Origin: Brachyhypopomus gauderio
Taxonomy: Eukaryota > Chordata > Actinopteri > Gymnotiformes > Hypopomidae
Reading direction: 5' to 3'
Length of the DNA stretch: 64,000 nt
Assembly: GCF_052324685.1 (NCBI RefSeq)
Contig: NC_135211.1
Location: 11,003,414 to 11,067,413 of the forward strand
Shown: in pieces, positions 11,961-25,066 of the stretch
How positions within the stretch are numbered: position 1 is the first letter of the stretch
Layout of the letters: every line of letters begins with the position of its first letter
Notes under the pieces: model-generated
The model's database searches: none
What the model was told of the DNA's origin: nothing
The model's input: the letters and a program-made list of their open reading frames with translations, nothing else
Translations under genes and position numbers: made by a program

Positions 11961-13180
11961 AAAATGAAACGTAAACCTAAGAGAATGGTCAGCCAGCCCT
12001 AGGAAGCAGGTCTCACCTTCTTTTTGGTCTAGGAAAGTTGTTTTCCTTATTGCTTCTGTATTGATTCTGATACTGTACTGTCAAATGATACTCCACCTAT
12101 CAGATTGCACACTTCTGCAGGTTAGACTCATCTCAGTTAATTTAGGACAGTCCACAGGTGCTGAAAATGCCACTGCTAGTCAATACTATTATGATGTAAT
12201 TGACAGTGGCATATGCACTCTGAGGTCTGCAGATTTTGCCTTTGAATGGTGCTGAGGTTTTTAAAAACCTCTTGTCCTAAACTCATCTCTCCACCATTGA
12301 ACCACTATTGCCAGCACAACAGAAACTGGACCGATCCATGGTTTTAGGAAGCGGAGGTAGTAACATTTGTATTGCACTACCATATCTCATTGCTGACCTC
12401 CCTTATATTTTGTGTCATCCTTTGCCACTTGCTAAGTAATCTGGAGCTCAGTGCAGGGTGCAACACAAGCACTTTGTCTCTCAGTGTAAACTCAGGTAGA
12501 CGGGTGCCTCTGATGTGTGAGATTGATATTCTTGAGCCTGCAGCAAATGATCCTGAGCTGACTGCCCTGAGATGAGTTTTGCTGAAAGGGCAAGAATGTA
12601 TCGCATTCTAATTTCTGTTCTGAAAATCTCACTATTTTCTTGCATGATGCGTAAGACATCCTGAGGCTTCCACCCATACCCACCCGACTCTTTTGGGATT
12701 GCAACTTGGGAGATGATGCAACACTGTGTGCTTAGATTTTGTGGAGCAGTGCTACTTCAGATTGTATCTTGCGAAGAGCTTGCACTCTTGGGATGGCCAG
12801 TGGGATTAACCATTCCATCATAATGTACCTCAAATGCCTGGCTAATAGAAGTGGGCCAATAAGTGGTTTAGTGTTTTTCCTGTCCTAAATGTCCTGCCAT
12901 GGGATTATTATGGGCTGTATTTCCCTGTGGCTCCTTTTTGCAACAGCAGGTGTGTAACATGCTCAACTATCTGAGTGTCCCAGTCTCCACTTCCAGCTAC
13001 AACATCTGACCATACTCCCACACACGATCAGGCAGGACTCCAGCCCTGCAAGGACCCAGTCCAGAGTACCTGCGTCCGTGTGAGAGCACTCGTCCTGGAA
13101 ACACTCCTGCAGGAGCCTCCTGGGGCTTTGTACCTCAGCCCTCATTGGCTTAATCTGGCAAACCTGTGGGTACAGAGGGA
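11961..13180. other. Non-coding, possibly eroded retroelement interior
   Basis: No intact gene. Its position between gypsy-like pol and gag-like scraps of the same strand makes an eroded retroelement interior plausible, but I recognise no specific domain in 12000-13150. Confidence 0.35.
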
Positions 13181-13184
13181 GCGA

Positions 13185-13980
13185 AGCAAACCATCACTAA
13201 CTTGGGTTTTAAAATGGACAGTGATTTTAAATTGGACCGCCAAATCGGTGCAGCAGCTGGCAAAGGTAAAGACAATTATTTAGCACGAGCACTTTCAAAC
13301 GGTAATCCATGCCTTCATTACGTCTCGGCTGGATTACTGTAATGCACATTATTTTGGAGTCAGCCAGTCCTCTCTCAAACGTCTTCAGTTAGTGCAAAAC
13401 GCTGCTGCCCAACTTTTAACGGGATCACACAAGAGAGAGTACATAACTCCTTTTCTGGCCTCCCTCCACTGGTGCCTCTACCTGTGCATTTTAGAGTTCA
13501 TTTTAAGATTCTTTAATTTGTTTTTAAATCTTTAAATGGACTCGTCCCGCCTTACCTCGCCGAGCTGCTCCATCCCCACACCACTGCTCGGTGCCTCAGG
13601 TCAGCTGATCAGCTGCCCCTGGAGGTGTCGAGGTCAAAGTGCAAGCTCAGAGGGGATAGAGCTTTTTCCATCGCTGCTCCTAGATTATGGAACAACCTAC
13701 CACTGCCCCTTCACTGTCCATTTTTAAAACAAGTCTTAAAACCCACTTTTATTCACTGGTTTTTAACACAGCATGAGACTTTGTATGTTTTTTAGTTTTT
13801 ACTGTTTTAGTTTTATTCTTTGATTTGTTCTATTAATTCCTTTTACAGTTTTATTTAATATTGTTTTATCCATTTTTTGCTATTAGTTGTTTTATATCTA
13901 AATGTTCTTTTCTTATGTACAGCAGTTTGTTTTTGGCTGCCATTCTTAAAGTGCTCTATAAATAAAGTTGAGTTGAGAAT
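13185..13980 (+). mobile_element. 5'-truncated L2/CR1-type LINE, 3' end
   Basis: Plus-strand translation in pieces gives hallmarks of the reverse-transcriptase C-terminus of L2-like LINEs: 'TSRLDYCNA', 'LQLVQNAAAQLLTG', 'SLHWC', 'APRLWNNLPLP' and 'FKTSLKTHF', followed by a 3' UTR ending in AAAGTGCTCTATAAATAAAG and a GTTGAGTTGAG-type short tail. The reading frame is shifted several times, so it is dead. It sits inside possible gypsy-like debris of the opposite strand, suggesting it inserted later. Confidence 0.8.
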
Positions 13981-14600
13981 CCATGCAAATGTGGAGAACA
14001 GACAGAGAAGGCCAGAGGGGGGAAAAGAAGGAGGGGAAGAGAGGAAAAGATTGGTGTGTGAAATGACAAGCAGAATGAGAGAAGGAGAAGGGAAGGAATG
14101 GTGGGCTGGCCCTGAGTACACCAGGAGATGGTTCTCCACCAGCTGGACGGCCTCCTGCAGGGACTCAACACAGTCACCACTCTGCGGGACGGTACTTCTC
14201 ACCACGTCGTGCTCCCACCATAGGCTGCAGCTCGGCTGGGATCTGGGCCTCCACAGAAAGCAGGTGCAACTAAGCCTCAATCTGGCCATCTGCCAGCAGT
14301 GGCTCCACATATGTCACGAGGTCATCCTGATGGGGTTGTCTTCAAGAGGAGCAGAGGCGACACAGATCATGTTCGGCAGTAGGCTTCAGAGAACTCGAAG
14401 GTTCCTCGGTTCGCTTCTTGGCAGTGGTCTGAAAGCAAAGGAGATGCTCCATTGGTAGGTCGACAAGTGCCTCACGTCGGGTGGGTTGCAGGCTAGCAAT
14501 GGACTTGATAACTTCAAGGGTTTTGATAACTGGAGAAGACTCAATCGTCAAATGTCGTCCAAATCCCACATATTTTCCCTTGAAGGAGGGAATTTCCAGA
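13981..14600 (-). pseudogene. Possible retrotransposon gag-like (SCAN-like) scrap
   Basis: Minus-strand frames at 14310-13855 and 14569-14342 contain 'SLQEAVQLVENHLLVY', resembling the last helix of SCAN-like gag domains in fish gypsy elements (pattern 'tLxEAvxLvEdyL'). The upstream part is shifted between frames. A plus-strand frame of 193 codons over the same DNA (13877-14458) begins in the LINE tail and is considered a shadow. The assignment is by pattern only. Confidence 0.35.
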
Positions 14601-14892
14601 ACAGGTAGAGAGGAACATGATGGAAGATTCTTTAGTTTTTAACACAAAAGTGCTTATTGATTTTCATTGTACATTTCTGTTTTTTGCTTTAAGGTATAAA
14701 TACTACATATTGTACATACATTTTCAAATGATAGAAAATTGAAATAAAAACGTTTTTTGGAATATGATGATCAATGCACGTTAGTGAAAAGTCTAATGTG
14801 AATGTAAGGCATTATGTATAGTCAAAGATTTATGTGAAGGGAAGACGTTATGGTTCAGAAGTTCAAGGGTTATTGAAAAAAGTTACTGAAGC

Positions 14893-15158
14893 TGTGACGG
14901 GCAGGGTGAGTCTCAGGGAAAAAGGATGGTTTAATTGAAAGTGTGCAAACCAAAAACCCGTGCAATAGATCCAAATCAAGGATATAATGACCAGCGGTTA
15001 ACTGGTACAAAGACAAGACATATATAGGCAAACAAACGACCCTCTGGTGAGACAGATCATGGGCTCTGCCCACCTGAGGGACGCACACTACGCAACAAAA
15101 CAACAACAACAGCCGCTGTGGACGGAGGTGACCGGTAGGGGGCCGCCTCACCGTGACA
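14893..15158 (-). mobile_element. Solo LTR, 266 bp (gypsy-like)
   Basis: Read on the minus strand the element starts TGTCACGGTGAGG and ends CTGCCCGTCACA, giving TG...CA ends inside an 8-bp terminal inverted repeat. It has a TATATATG box about 150 bp in and ATTAAACC near the 3' end, the layout of an LTR promoter and polyadenylation region. Flanking 5-mers are GAAGC (14888-14892) and AAAGC (15159-15163), four of five identical, as expected for an aged target duplication. No primer-binding site follows the 3' end, so it is a solo LTR and not the edge of a full element. Confidence 0.72.
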
Positions 15159-15163
15159 AAAGC

Positions 15164-18100
15164 ATGTAAAAGCATTTTCAAATGAGAAAAGTAGTGATAT
15201 TCTTCTCAAGGTATATGTTTATTTTTTCAATATGGGCAAAGTAATATATTAAAATAAACTATTTTTTGGAATATGCTTATGAATTAATATGTTGATAAAA
15301 ATCAACATGTATTCTCAGAATATCGAGGTAAACCTGCAAATTAAACCTGTGATTTTCATTGTGAAATTGGAATTTTGTTGCTTTATTAAAGCATTAAAAA
15401 AAAAATTTTAGATGAGAAATATCCATATGCATCATCAGAGTTTTGCATCAATAGTGATATGATATTTGATATCTGTGACAACTGATGATACCGCCAAATA
15501 CTTAAATTGTACTTATTTTACTGTAGATAATTCCCATAATAACATTATGGTGGACCTTGGAGTAATAGGGTTCTCCTCAAAGCAATCGATGTAGGTACAG
15601 CATTATGTCATGGCTACTGAATGTACAACAATGATGTGCTGTGCAGGAATCACAAGTCATTGCTGTATGCACATCCTGTTCTCTGTCCCATCCAGTTACA
15701 TTAGATTTAAAGTTCTCAGAGGAATGGCTTGCATGCACATTGATCTTCACCATCTGGCATCACCTTCAACATCTTTTTCTGCATGGTCATGAAGTGAAGC
15801 AGAAAGGGTCTTCTGATTATCTATTGCTCGAAATAATCAAGAAGCCTGATCTGACTGCTATTATCAATGTGACAGTAAACCCCCCAAAGCGTTGGACGAC
15901 AAAAGCCATTAGTAGGCCATGTATCATGCTGAATAACCTCTCCAGTCGTTAAGACGATCTTCACACTCTGATGCTTTGGAGAACCTGGTCCTTTGTTTTC
16001 TCGACATTATTTCAAGCACATTGGAGCCATGTGTTATCAAATGAAAAAAAAAACTCACTAATCTGGTTCACAGTAAATGGCCACAGTGTTTCCTAATGGG
16101 TGTAAATGTGGCCTTAGGGGAATATTCCAGCTCAGGCTGATTAAGTGAATAAACAAACGTCAGGTTAATGGCGCTGTTAAAATCCATGTTGCATGAATCG
16201 ATCATGTTTTATCTGTCTCCCTCATTTGGCCTCTCTAGAAGACATGTCTGGGAGAGGAACATTTAGAACATCTGTAAACTCTTCAGGTATTCTTCTCTTA
16301 TCAGTACGAAACCATGCTCATTTATTTTCTGTGACTCTTACAAAATATGACCGTTTGTCTCAGTCATCTAACATTTCAGTCGTGCCCATCTTTGCTGTTT
16401 GCCAGAGGTGGCACCAGATGGTGTGGCATCAAACTTCTCAATAATGAAATGATGAATCAGTCAACCGCCTTTCTGGACTCCTCCCTGTTCGATAACGCTC
16501 AAATTGTTTTTGATTATGTATGGTGCTCCATCTGACAAACGTTCTGATTATGCTGGACTTCTTCCCAGGCGTTTTCCACAGAAAGCGGAGGAGGGATCTT
16601 GTCTCAACAGATCAGAGGAGCGCTATGATGCGTTCATCTACCATTAGTGTGAGAGAGGATCATATTGCAAAGTTTATGTTCATATAGTCAAGGAACAGAA
16701 ACAATTCTGCTGTCTCAAAGTAAACATGCTGGAACACCATAAAAGATTTGATGCTGGACAATTGGACTTGTAAACTAGAGAGTAAGTCATTTTGATGGTA
16801 AATCAGAATTTCAGACTAAAATGAGTGTCAGTCAGTTTTTGATGTAACTTTTCTATATATTTCCTTTCCAAAAATGATAATACACTATCATGCAAGGAGG
16901 TTGACAAAAGTGAGCAGTAGTCCTGGATGAACAGAAAGTTAAATGAAGCCAGTTGCATAATTATGCATATTTCGACTAATCACAAAATGACTGGCTTGCT
17001 TCAGAGGTAACAGGCCAATAAACAGCTGCACAGCTCAGTGCTAATTCACTGAGGACAGCACCATATGGTGCTTACTTGTTCCAGATATCTCAACACAAGC
17101 TGTAGGCCCCAATTCTGGAAGATGTACAATACCTCCCATTGCACCCACTACCAGGAACTGCTGTATTTTTACAGTTATTACACTCGGAAATTATCACATG
17201 GTCATTTTAAAAATTTATATTCGCTACTCTAATACTTAGGGATATACTTTAGTAAACTAGAAAAAGCAGATGAATCAGAAGAACATCAAATCCTTCTCTT
17301 AACAGTGGTCGGGCCAGCAATGATTATTATAAAATATGTAAGGGAAAACCTACATGGTGCAATATTAGAATAATTGCTTCATAAAGGCTTGTTAAATGTT
17401 AATCAAAGAACAGAGCCACTGATGGATAGAGATCACAGGTGCGATTGAGGGGGGCTTTGTTTTGCCTCTTTTGTGGACTCTGAACAAGCGATGGTCATCT
17501 GTCCATGTCTGGAGGATTTATCCTCCAGAGTGCATGGATTAAGGAGACTGAGTGGTTTACACTAAATAGAATAGCAAAAAGATATATTTGTCATTTAGGA
17601 GAGTCCAATGTTTGCACAATGTTTGCTGTAAGTGGTGCATTTGGGAGTTGGTGTTTATACCTATCATTTACTTCAGAAAATGTATTCCATTACTGATCAA
17701 ACTGTTCAACAATGATTTTGCCATATGCAAACAAACACACAATATTATGTATTTGTATACGTTTGTATGCATACTAACCCTAGTATGTTTTCATAATTTA
17801 TCAATCGGCGGCAGCGTGAAGATAAAAGGTTTTATAAGCGAAACACACATAAACTTGCAAGAACGACGCACACTTAAATACACAAACCCAAATCAGACAT
17901 GGGTGCACCACATCACGTTAACAAGACAATGAACAGGTGATACAAATGACAAAGACAAGCAAATACGTGTGCTAAAGCACACGCAAACAGACGTGTAGAC
18001 ACGGACAGACAGAAGTAAACAGTAACGCTCGAGAGAGGAGTCAGGGGTCGTACCGAGTGTAAAGCATCCCAGGTAGGTATGTATGGCACAGTTGAGAAAT

Positions 18101-21100
18101 GTATTCATACTGTGGTGGTTTGTTGGAATGGACTGATTAAATGAATTCCTCCGTCGTTGAATATTTTAAAAGAGATTCTAATCCCGTTAGGAATTGCATA
18201 GCTCTTGGTGGATAATTGGGCGTATCTTGAAAAACATTGTGTTTTGGGTTCTTCCAGCTCAGAATAATTATAGGAGTTTGCGCAGGAGTTGATAAGATTG
18301 CGAGACATTTGAGGGAAACGTCGGCCTCAGTGACTCACTATTTGAACTCCAGCAATGCAAAAAAATATATGATTTATTATCTCCTAAACACAAAGTGTAA
18401 ATCATTTACTGGGTATAGATTTTAATATACTTGGCTTTTGTTAAAGAAAAAGAAAATGCCCCAGTCCTATACATCCTTACAGGCCTACAACCAGTGCGAC
18501 AACATGGGAACCGTTCACTTGGTTAAACACAAAGGAGTAAAATAAATCAAAAGAACTGGTGGAGGGAGTGCGTGATCTATGTTAGCTGTAATGCAATCCT
18601 GCTAATAACAATATATTTTAAATGTATCCTGGAACTGTAATGAAATACAATTGCCTTTTTAATATCCAGATTATTGCCCAACACTGTTTATACAGGCCTA
18701 GAGGTGAATATAGATGTGAAAAATGTGTTCGAGAAATTCACTGTATTCTAGGACATGCAGAAAACAAAAAAACACCAAACAAAGAATTTAACTGTGTTAT
18801 TGGATTCATAGGATCAAGCAATTGACACTTGCTAGTTGTATTCGGGGGACTTAAATGCAGTTTTGTACCAGTCTCTGTCTGAGATATATTGATTTATCCA
18901 GCAATGTAACTAAGCTGAGCATTATTAGAATCCTGAGCATTGTGGATGCCCATTAGGTTTGTATGTGACTGCATGCAAAGTAGGTCTCCGGTACATTCCC
19001 AGTACGCCCAGTCATTCCTCCCCTTTGGCAGGGCAGTTTATGCATTTTCAGGTTAGGGGTGTGTGACAAAGGTAATTATACTAACAAATGTCTAGTCACA
19101 GCGCAATACCACTGGATCTCACTTTCCATGTCAGGAAAGAAAAGCAATGCAGAAAGAATGCAGTATTCACAGGCTTTGTGGGAAAGAGATAGACGATCAA
19201 CCATGCTCTGGGAATAATCACAGAGTTACTGCAGTAATAACAGTAATGTGTATTTAAAATACATATAGCAATATTTCTGGGAAATTAGCCTATAGGCTAT
19301 TTATTTGGAAGCATGTGTTTCTCTGGGGGTCACAGTTAATTTTGCCTGTTTTAAATATTAAATATAGGATTAATCAAATCTCTGCACATTCCAGGCATAG
19401 ACAAAGCAAGGCTTGTATTTGTTCAAGCTCACATAAATGCTCCCACTGAATACCGAGGGGCTTTACAGGAAGTGCCACAAGGTCAAAGCAGCTGCTGTCA
19501 GCTGGGCTGTATGCCAACATAAACAGCCAGATAAACCCCAGAGACCTCAGGTGGGATTCAATGCAAGCTTGTGTGCACAGACCAGCGCAGGTCAGTTCAG
19601 CTGGTTAACGGAAGATTTACTGCACACACTACGTGAAGATACCGCCCCTGGATAGTCACATGTGCAGTGGGGTATCCTCCAGCTGGAGATCCATTCTGGA
19701 GATGGGCATAAAATGTACAACATTTAACTGAATATTCTATGTGTTTGGCAGTGATTGGGATTATGAAATGTCACAAATGTCTTCACGTGCAATTCATATA
19801 TGAATGCAATGCTAGTTGCAGATTATCCTCAACTCTTCTTTGCATGCACTTTCACCACTTTCTGTACAGTTGAGACACTTACTGTTTTCAGAAACACTGC
19901 TCTTCAAACAGCACTTGAAAGTTGAATATCTTGCTCTTGTGTGTGTATTTTCCTCCACTGGCAAAGCTTTAGCTGGGTGGTGTGCCTGGACTATGCCTAG
20001 GTGACCTAACATAAAGAAGAGATCCGCAAAGTCAGCAAAGCATTACTATACAAGCAATATAAGAAAAATAAGGTGTGCCTTACTCAACTGTTTAAGGTTG
20101 TTGAGTTCTTTTCAACTCTAAACTTTTCCCTGAAAGTGGATCATCTTAATTATTTTGACAGTACTGACTTGGTTCATCCTTGGTTCAAGAATAGATGCAT
20201 CACAGAGATGGAGTCTCAAGTACCAATGTATTAACAATATGAACATAAACACTCAGTGCGTATTTGTTATACAGCCAAAAAGCTTTCAAGATAACAGTTT
20301 ATCTTTTATCCTTTATCCTTCTCTCTCAAATCCTAACAAGGAGCATCTAAAAGATATTTATCACTCAGTGAAGGGAATTTGTTTTGTGTGAGATGTAGTC
20401 TTATCAATACATAAACAGTATTATTCCTGGGCTGGTTTATATACACTTTGGTTGGAATTATTATAGTTACAGACAAACAAAGTCTTTCTCCAATTGTTAA
20501 TTACTCCTTCCACTAAGTCACTGATAGGATAGAAAGGAAGTGACCTCATTCCCAGAGACAAGGATGTTATATTTGTTCCCCACAAATGCCAATTGCTTAT
20601 CCATGGCCGAATTTCCTTTCATTCCAACTTTCCTAAGGGGATAACCCTGAGACAATTCCTTTCATCTGTGAATGTATTGTGTTGTGAAATGAAGCATCTT
20701 TGCCTATACCAGTGTTGGTGTTCAGCTCAGTATACATGCTCTGAACAACTTTCCTTTTGTGATCCTCTGATTTCCAATGTTTTCTGTCTTTGACCTGCTC
20801 AGTTCCTAGCAACATCCTGTTGTGAAACTTTCCATAACTCGTTTTTCATGACACGTGTTGATTTTTCAATCTGCTTCTGTGTTGACTGCCTCTTTAACAA
20901 AGCCAGACGATAAATTAATTATTATTTTTAAATAGAATTAAAGCATTCTTCACAGACCTGCTGCTGGCTGTATATGAATTTCTACACGTAATGAAATACT
21001 ATTTGAATCTTTAACCCCTTCACTACACTGGATGATATTCTGAGGAAGCCAAAGAAAGCTTTCTCATCAAAACTCCAAAAACCACCAATCGTTTCCATAG

Positions 21101-21950
21101 TTCCAGGTAAGTACAAGTATATAGGGAGATAAGTACAAACTGTTTGTGCAAATTAACAATTCAAGTATGCAGACGTGATGACCCCTCCTCCAGATTACCT
21201 GCATGCCAGGGATTCTGGTGCTAAATAGCACTTTGCACTCGCTGTGGTAGAAATTGAAGCACGGTCCCAAATGATCACTTTGGGCTCAAATGATCCTGTA
21301 GGACACAGTACATTTCACAGGGCAAACAAGCCTGGAGGGGCGTATGTATCTAAGTCTAAGACTCATTGACCCAGACAGTTGAAACTGTTAAGTACTGCAC
21401 TGAAACTACATATTTTCATAGCTAAAGAATGAGACAGTAGATGGAGGAAAAAGTGTGGTTAACACTTTCAAACCAGGTTCAAATCATGTGTTTTTTTTAT
21501 GATTTACTTAATATCCGAAAGGTGTTTGCCTTTAGTGCAATAAACCCAACATTAATGCATTGGCTATGATGGGGGAAAATGAACCAACATGCTTGTCTTG
21601 CCTCATTTATCTCTCTGCTAGCCATTAGACACCCCCGTGCACAACAACACAAACACGATGTGTAAAGCACAGCATCTGCACGTCACCGCTTAACAAGGGA
21701 CATCTCATCTGCTGTGCCAGTTAATAATTAAGACCATTAGTGTCACTGTGCATTGTGTGGTTTGAAGTCCATGTCAGACACCATTTCTGATGTTTTGATT
21801 CTGCACTGCAGCCAACTAGAAGTGAAATGAAATAGTAACCATAAGGTTAAAAGTGCTTTGCTATATTGGGTGATCTATATGGAATTCACCCTTTACATAC
21901 CATTTAGAAACTAATCAAATAATTTAACCTATAAATACATTTTATTGCTA
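15164..21950. other. Long AT-rich non-coding stretch
   Basis: Nearly 6.8 kb without a supportable gene. Candidate frames (for example 17588-17932 with 114 codons, 15641-15952 with 103) lack motifs, are isolated, and show no splice-compatible partners. Most of this looks single-copy; any conserved non-coding elements cannot be judged from one genome. Confidence 0.5.
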
Positions 21951-21952
21951 TA

Positions 21953-22116
21953 GGTGTAAAACAAGCCAGAGTTGAATATGTCAGAAATCCTCGCTTGGCA
22001 GAATATATCCAAGGAATGCATAGGCCGATTTCTGTCAGTGATGGCTTACCCTTTCCTTCGTAATGTTTTGCCAAGCGAGGAATTCAGACATATTAAACTC
22101 CGGCTTGTTTTGTCTT
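21953..22116. repeat. Long inverted repeat (44-bp arms, 68-nt loop), MITE-like
   Basis: The left arm (21957-22000: AAAACAAGCC ... CCTCGCTTGGCA) is matched in inverted orientation by the right arm (22069-22112: TGCCAAGCGAGG ... GGCTTGTTTT) with only about four mismatches, and weaker pairing (TATAGG) extends outwards. The single strand would fold into one long hairpin. A palindromic MITE with a TA target is the simplest reading; a small-RNA hairpin is possible. Confidence 0.75.
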
Positions 22117-23497
22117 GCCTATATTAAGTAAAAGGCAAGCCAAGTTGGTGAAATTTGGGGTGAATGACTTGGCAAGTTATGAACATTCCACTTAATGGAA
22201 GTAAAACAAAAAACAACAAATAATAAAAAACCCAAAACCAAAGCAAAACATTGACAGCTGGAACATTTAGTGAAATTGCTCTGCTTTTAGATGGAATGCT
22301 TTCTAGTTTCCTTATTCCATCACTCTGGAAGAGATTAAAGTAGAAACCATTTGTCCATAAGCCATATAACTACTATAAGCTTGTCATGGATTTTCCAGCA
22401 AACTTTAATTTGGGATTCTTGGTCTTGAGTGTTATGGGTATATATGAGTGGTTCTGTTTGTGCAAATGTCAAACATTTTGGTTTTTACTGTGATTTTTAC
22501 CTTCATCTACCTACCAGGTCATTTACTATTGCTGAGAAATGGTGTTCCTGGTGCAGTTCCTTGTGTGTTCCTCATGTGGAGAGACAGTTGGATAAAGTTA
22601 AAAAGCAGGATATAAGTACAGGTGCTCAGATCATACAGGAGAAAGTTCAGTTGAGCTAAGCTAGTGGTCAATGGTAGAAGTGTGAAAGAGACAATGAACT
22701 ACTGAATGTGTTCATCATGTATAGGATATTGGAATATGATAAGAGATAAGACCTCAATATTAGCTTGAGGGAGGGTTAAGACACCAAAACCTGTGTTTGA
22801 GTCGGTATATGAAATACCTGGAATATCCAAAAAGGTTATTAATCACATCAGTTGGGTGGATGAACAGTGCAAACAGCTCCAAAGCAATCAAGCTGGTCCC
22901 AAGGATGGGAGGAAGTAGAGGATGAGACTGGTCTAAATCAACCCACGACTCATCTTCCCACTACCCTGAACACCTCTTCTGATTCATCATAGCACAAGCA
23001 AGGCAAAAATAGGTCATACTGGACTGTGTGGCTAATGGCCAAACCACTACAGGTACTTCTAGCAAAGACTATACAATAAGTAATACTATTGTAATGCTCT
23101 GAACATTTATTCAGATGCATCCGCTGTTGATTCTTAATAGGCTGTATGACGCAGGGCATTAAACAAACTGAGCTGTGTCCACCATGAAGGCAAATATGTA
23201 GTGATTCACTGTCTGATGTTTGGTCTGTCATAAAGTTTATACAACAGATGATAAATTGGTCATCCATAGTACTTCTTGCAACAAAATGAAAGCCAAAACA
23301 CTTTAAGGCAAAGCAACACCCTATAATGAAAGGGTTTAATGAACTCTAATCCACTTGTAGAGTAATATGTTGTAGAAACATTGTTTTCATGCAGAAAACA
23401 TCAATTCATGTCACTTTTCAGCTGCCTGCCTTTAGCAGCTCACATTTGCTAACTCATCTGAGACCCATGAAGGCCCGACCTCGATATAAACATGGTG

Positions 23498-23500
<3 letters not shown>
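22117..23500. other. Non-coding, nothing recognised
   Basis: No supported gene. The 105-codon minus frame at 23267-22950 has no recognisable domain. Confidence 0.5.

Positions 23501-23506
<6 letters not shown>

Positions 23507-23571
<65 letters not shown>
23507..23571. repeat. (TA)n microsatellite
   Basis: Uninterrupted alternating A/T of about 65 bp abutting the palindromic element at 23572. Confidence 0.95.
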
Positions 23572-23573
<2 letters not shown>

Positions 23574-23749
23574 AGTGCTGTCAATTCCAGGTGCCGCGAT
23601 TAAAAGTCCTCACCAAGATTTTGCTCAAGCTTGCTAGATTTTCTAATTAGCAATCCAGGTAAAATTAGTGGAATCAACACAATCCAGGAAGCCTGAGCAA
23701 AATCCTGGTGAGGACTTTTAATCGCGGCACCTGGAATTGACAGCACTAA
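23572..23749. mobile_element. Palindromic MITE, 178 bp, about 56-bp inverted arms
   Basis: It begins TTAGTGCTGTCAATTCCAGG and ends with the reverse complement CCTGGAATTGACAGCACTAA. The arms share GTGCCGCGATTAAAAGTCCT and CACCA.GATTTTGCTCA with one or two differences; the middle is about 65 bp. It is embedded in (TA)n DNA, consistent with a TA-targeting element (Tc1/mariner-like) but making the exact target duplication unreadable. An arm fragment of the family occurs at 5088-5149. Confidence 0.8.
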
Positions 23750-23757
23750 TATATATA

Positions 23758-23934
<177 letters not shown>

Positions 23935-24069
23935 GAAGCAGGATGAGAAACGGGATGTTTGCTCACACAGTCTGTGAAGATACACAGTGTTGTTCATCAG
24001 GAAAGGCAGAAAAGGTCTTAACGCTCATTTGCTTTACTTCTGAGTCGTCCTGTATATACTTTATCTTTA

Positions 24070-24087
24070 TCTCTCTCTCTCTATCTA

Positions 24088-24184
<97 letters not shown>

Positions 24185-24199
24185 GTGTGTGTGTGTGTG
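24070..24199. repeat. Compound microsatellite (CT)n(ATCT)n(TA)n(TG)n
   Basis: CTCTCTCTCT, then CTATCTATCT, then about 90 bp of alternating TA (24091-24181) and a (TG)n tract to 24199. Confidence 0.95.
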
Positions 24200-24484
24200 A
24201 GAAGGTTGGCTCATGTCTCAGCATTCTCCTGGCGCTGTAGCTTACAGGATAATGCATTCAGTCAGTGCTCTGCCCTTGATGCACGCTACACTCAGTGATC
24301 TCCAAACGATCAGCCAGGTGAGGTGATTGCTTGCAGAGTGAGGCTGTCCAACATGGCCCTAGATAGTGGGGCAGACAGCTTCCTGATGAAAGACATGCAG
24401 TCTGTGGTCCATTATGTGAAAGATGAAACCTTGGGATAAGCTTGAGAGAAAACATCAGTGCTGAAAATGGAAAGTGCAGAGGTG

Positions 24485-24690
24485 AAATACAGCATGAGTG
24501 AGAGGTCTATCAGAAACAGGTGATGGGTCTGTGTAGAATACAGCATGAGTGAGAGGTCTGTGTCGAATACAGCATGAGTGATGGGTCTGTGTAGAATACA
24601 GCATGAGTGATGGGTCTGTGTGGATTACAGCATGAGTGAGAGGTCTGTGTGGAATACAGCACGGGTGAGAGGTCTATGTGGAGAGGTCTG
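24485..24690. repeat. 29-bp tandem repeat, about 6-7 copies
   Basis: The unit contains GAATACAGCATGAGTGA and GGGTCTGTGT or GAGGTCTGTGT, and recurs at 29-bp spacing (for example at 24541, 24570 and 24599), with a disturbed first unit and a truncated last one. A minus-strand frame (24728-24510) runs through it because 29-bp units shift phase without hitting stops; it is not a gene. Confidence 0.85.
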
Positions 24691-24729
24691 TCCTTGCAAG
24701 TAAGTGGAACAGCTGATATTGCTGTCACT

Positions 24730-24825
24730 CAACAAAATGTAAATGTGCCATATTTTGTCATGTGTGATTTTTTTTTCACCACAATCGAAATTTGTCCTCC
24801 GCTTATTACCCATCTGTGCAGTTAG

Positions 24826-24876
<51 letters not shown>

Positions 24877-25066
24877 GATTACTACGGGGCTGTGGATCAC
24901 ACATGCCCAGAGCGGTGGGCAGCCCTAGCCCAGTGCCCGGGGAGCAGTTGGGGTTAGGTGCCTTGCTCAAGGGCACCTCACTCAGTCATGACCTCAGGTC
25001 TGGGAATCGAACCCACGACCCTCCGGTCACAAGACCAGTTCCCTACCACCAGGCCATGCCTGCCCC
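24730..25066 (-). mobile_element. tRNA-derived SINE, near full length
   Basis: On the minus strand the head (25062 downwards) has an A-box-like TGGCCTGGTGGTAGG and a B-box GGTTCGATTCC (plus-strand complement at about 25004-25014), the split RNA polymerase III promoter. The body follows with CCTTGAGCAAGGCACCTAAC and GGGCAGCC-type words. It contains a (GT)n tract (24829-24872 as AC on the plus strand), then a tail GGAGGACAAATTTCG ... ATATGGCACATTTACATTTT. The architecture matches a tRNA-head SINE with a LINE-like tail common in ostariophysan fish (recalled, not searched). Confidence 0.82.

Noticed and set aside
13877..14458. 193-codon plus-strand open frame
   Set aside because: It begins in the 3' tail of the L2-type LINE and runs over a gag-like region of the opposite strand; the translation has no domain-like features.
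17588..17932. 114-codon frame in the quiet 15-22 kb region
   Set aside because: AT-rich, Cys/Ile-rich composition without motifs or splice partners; expected by chance over this length.
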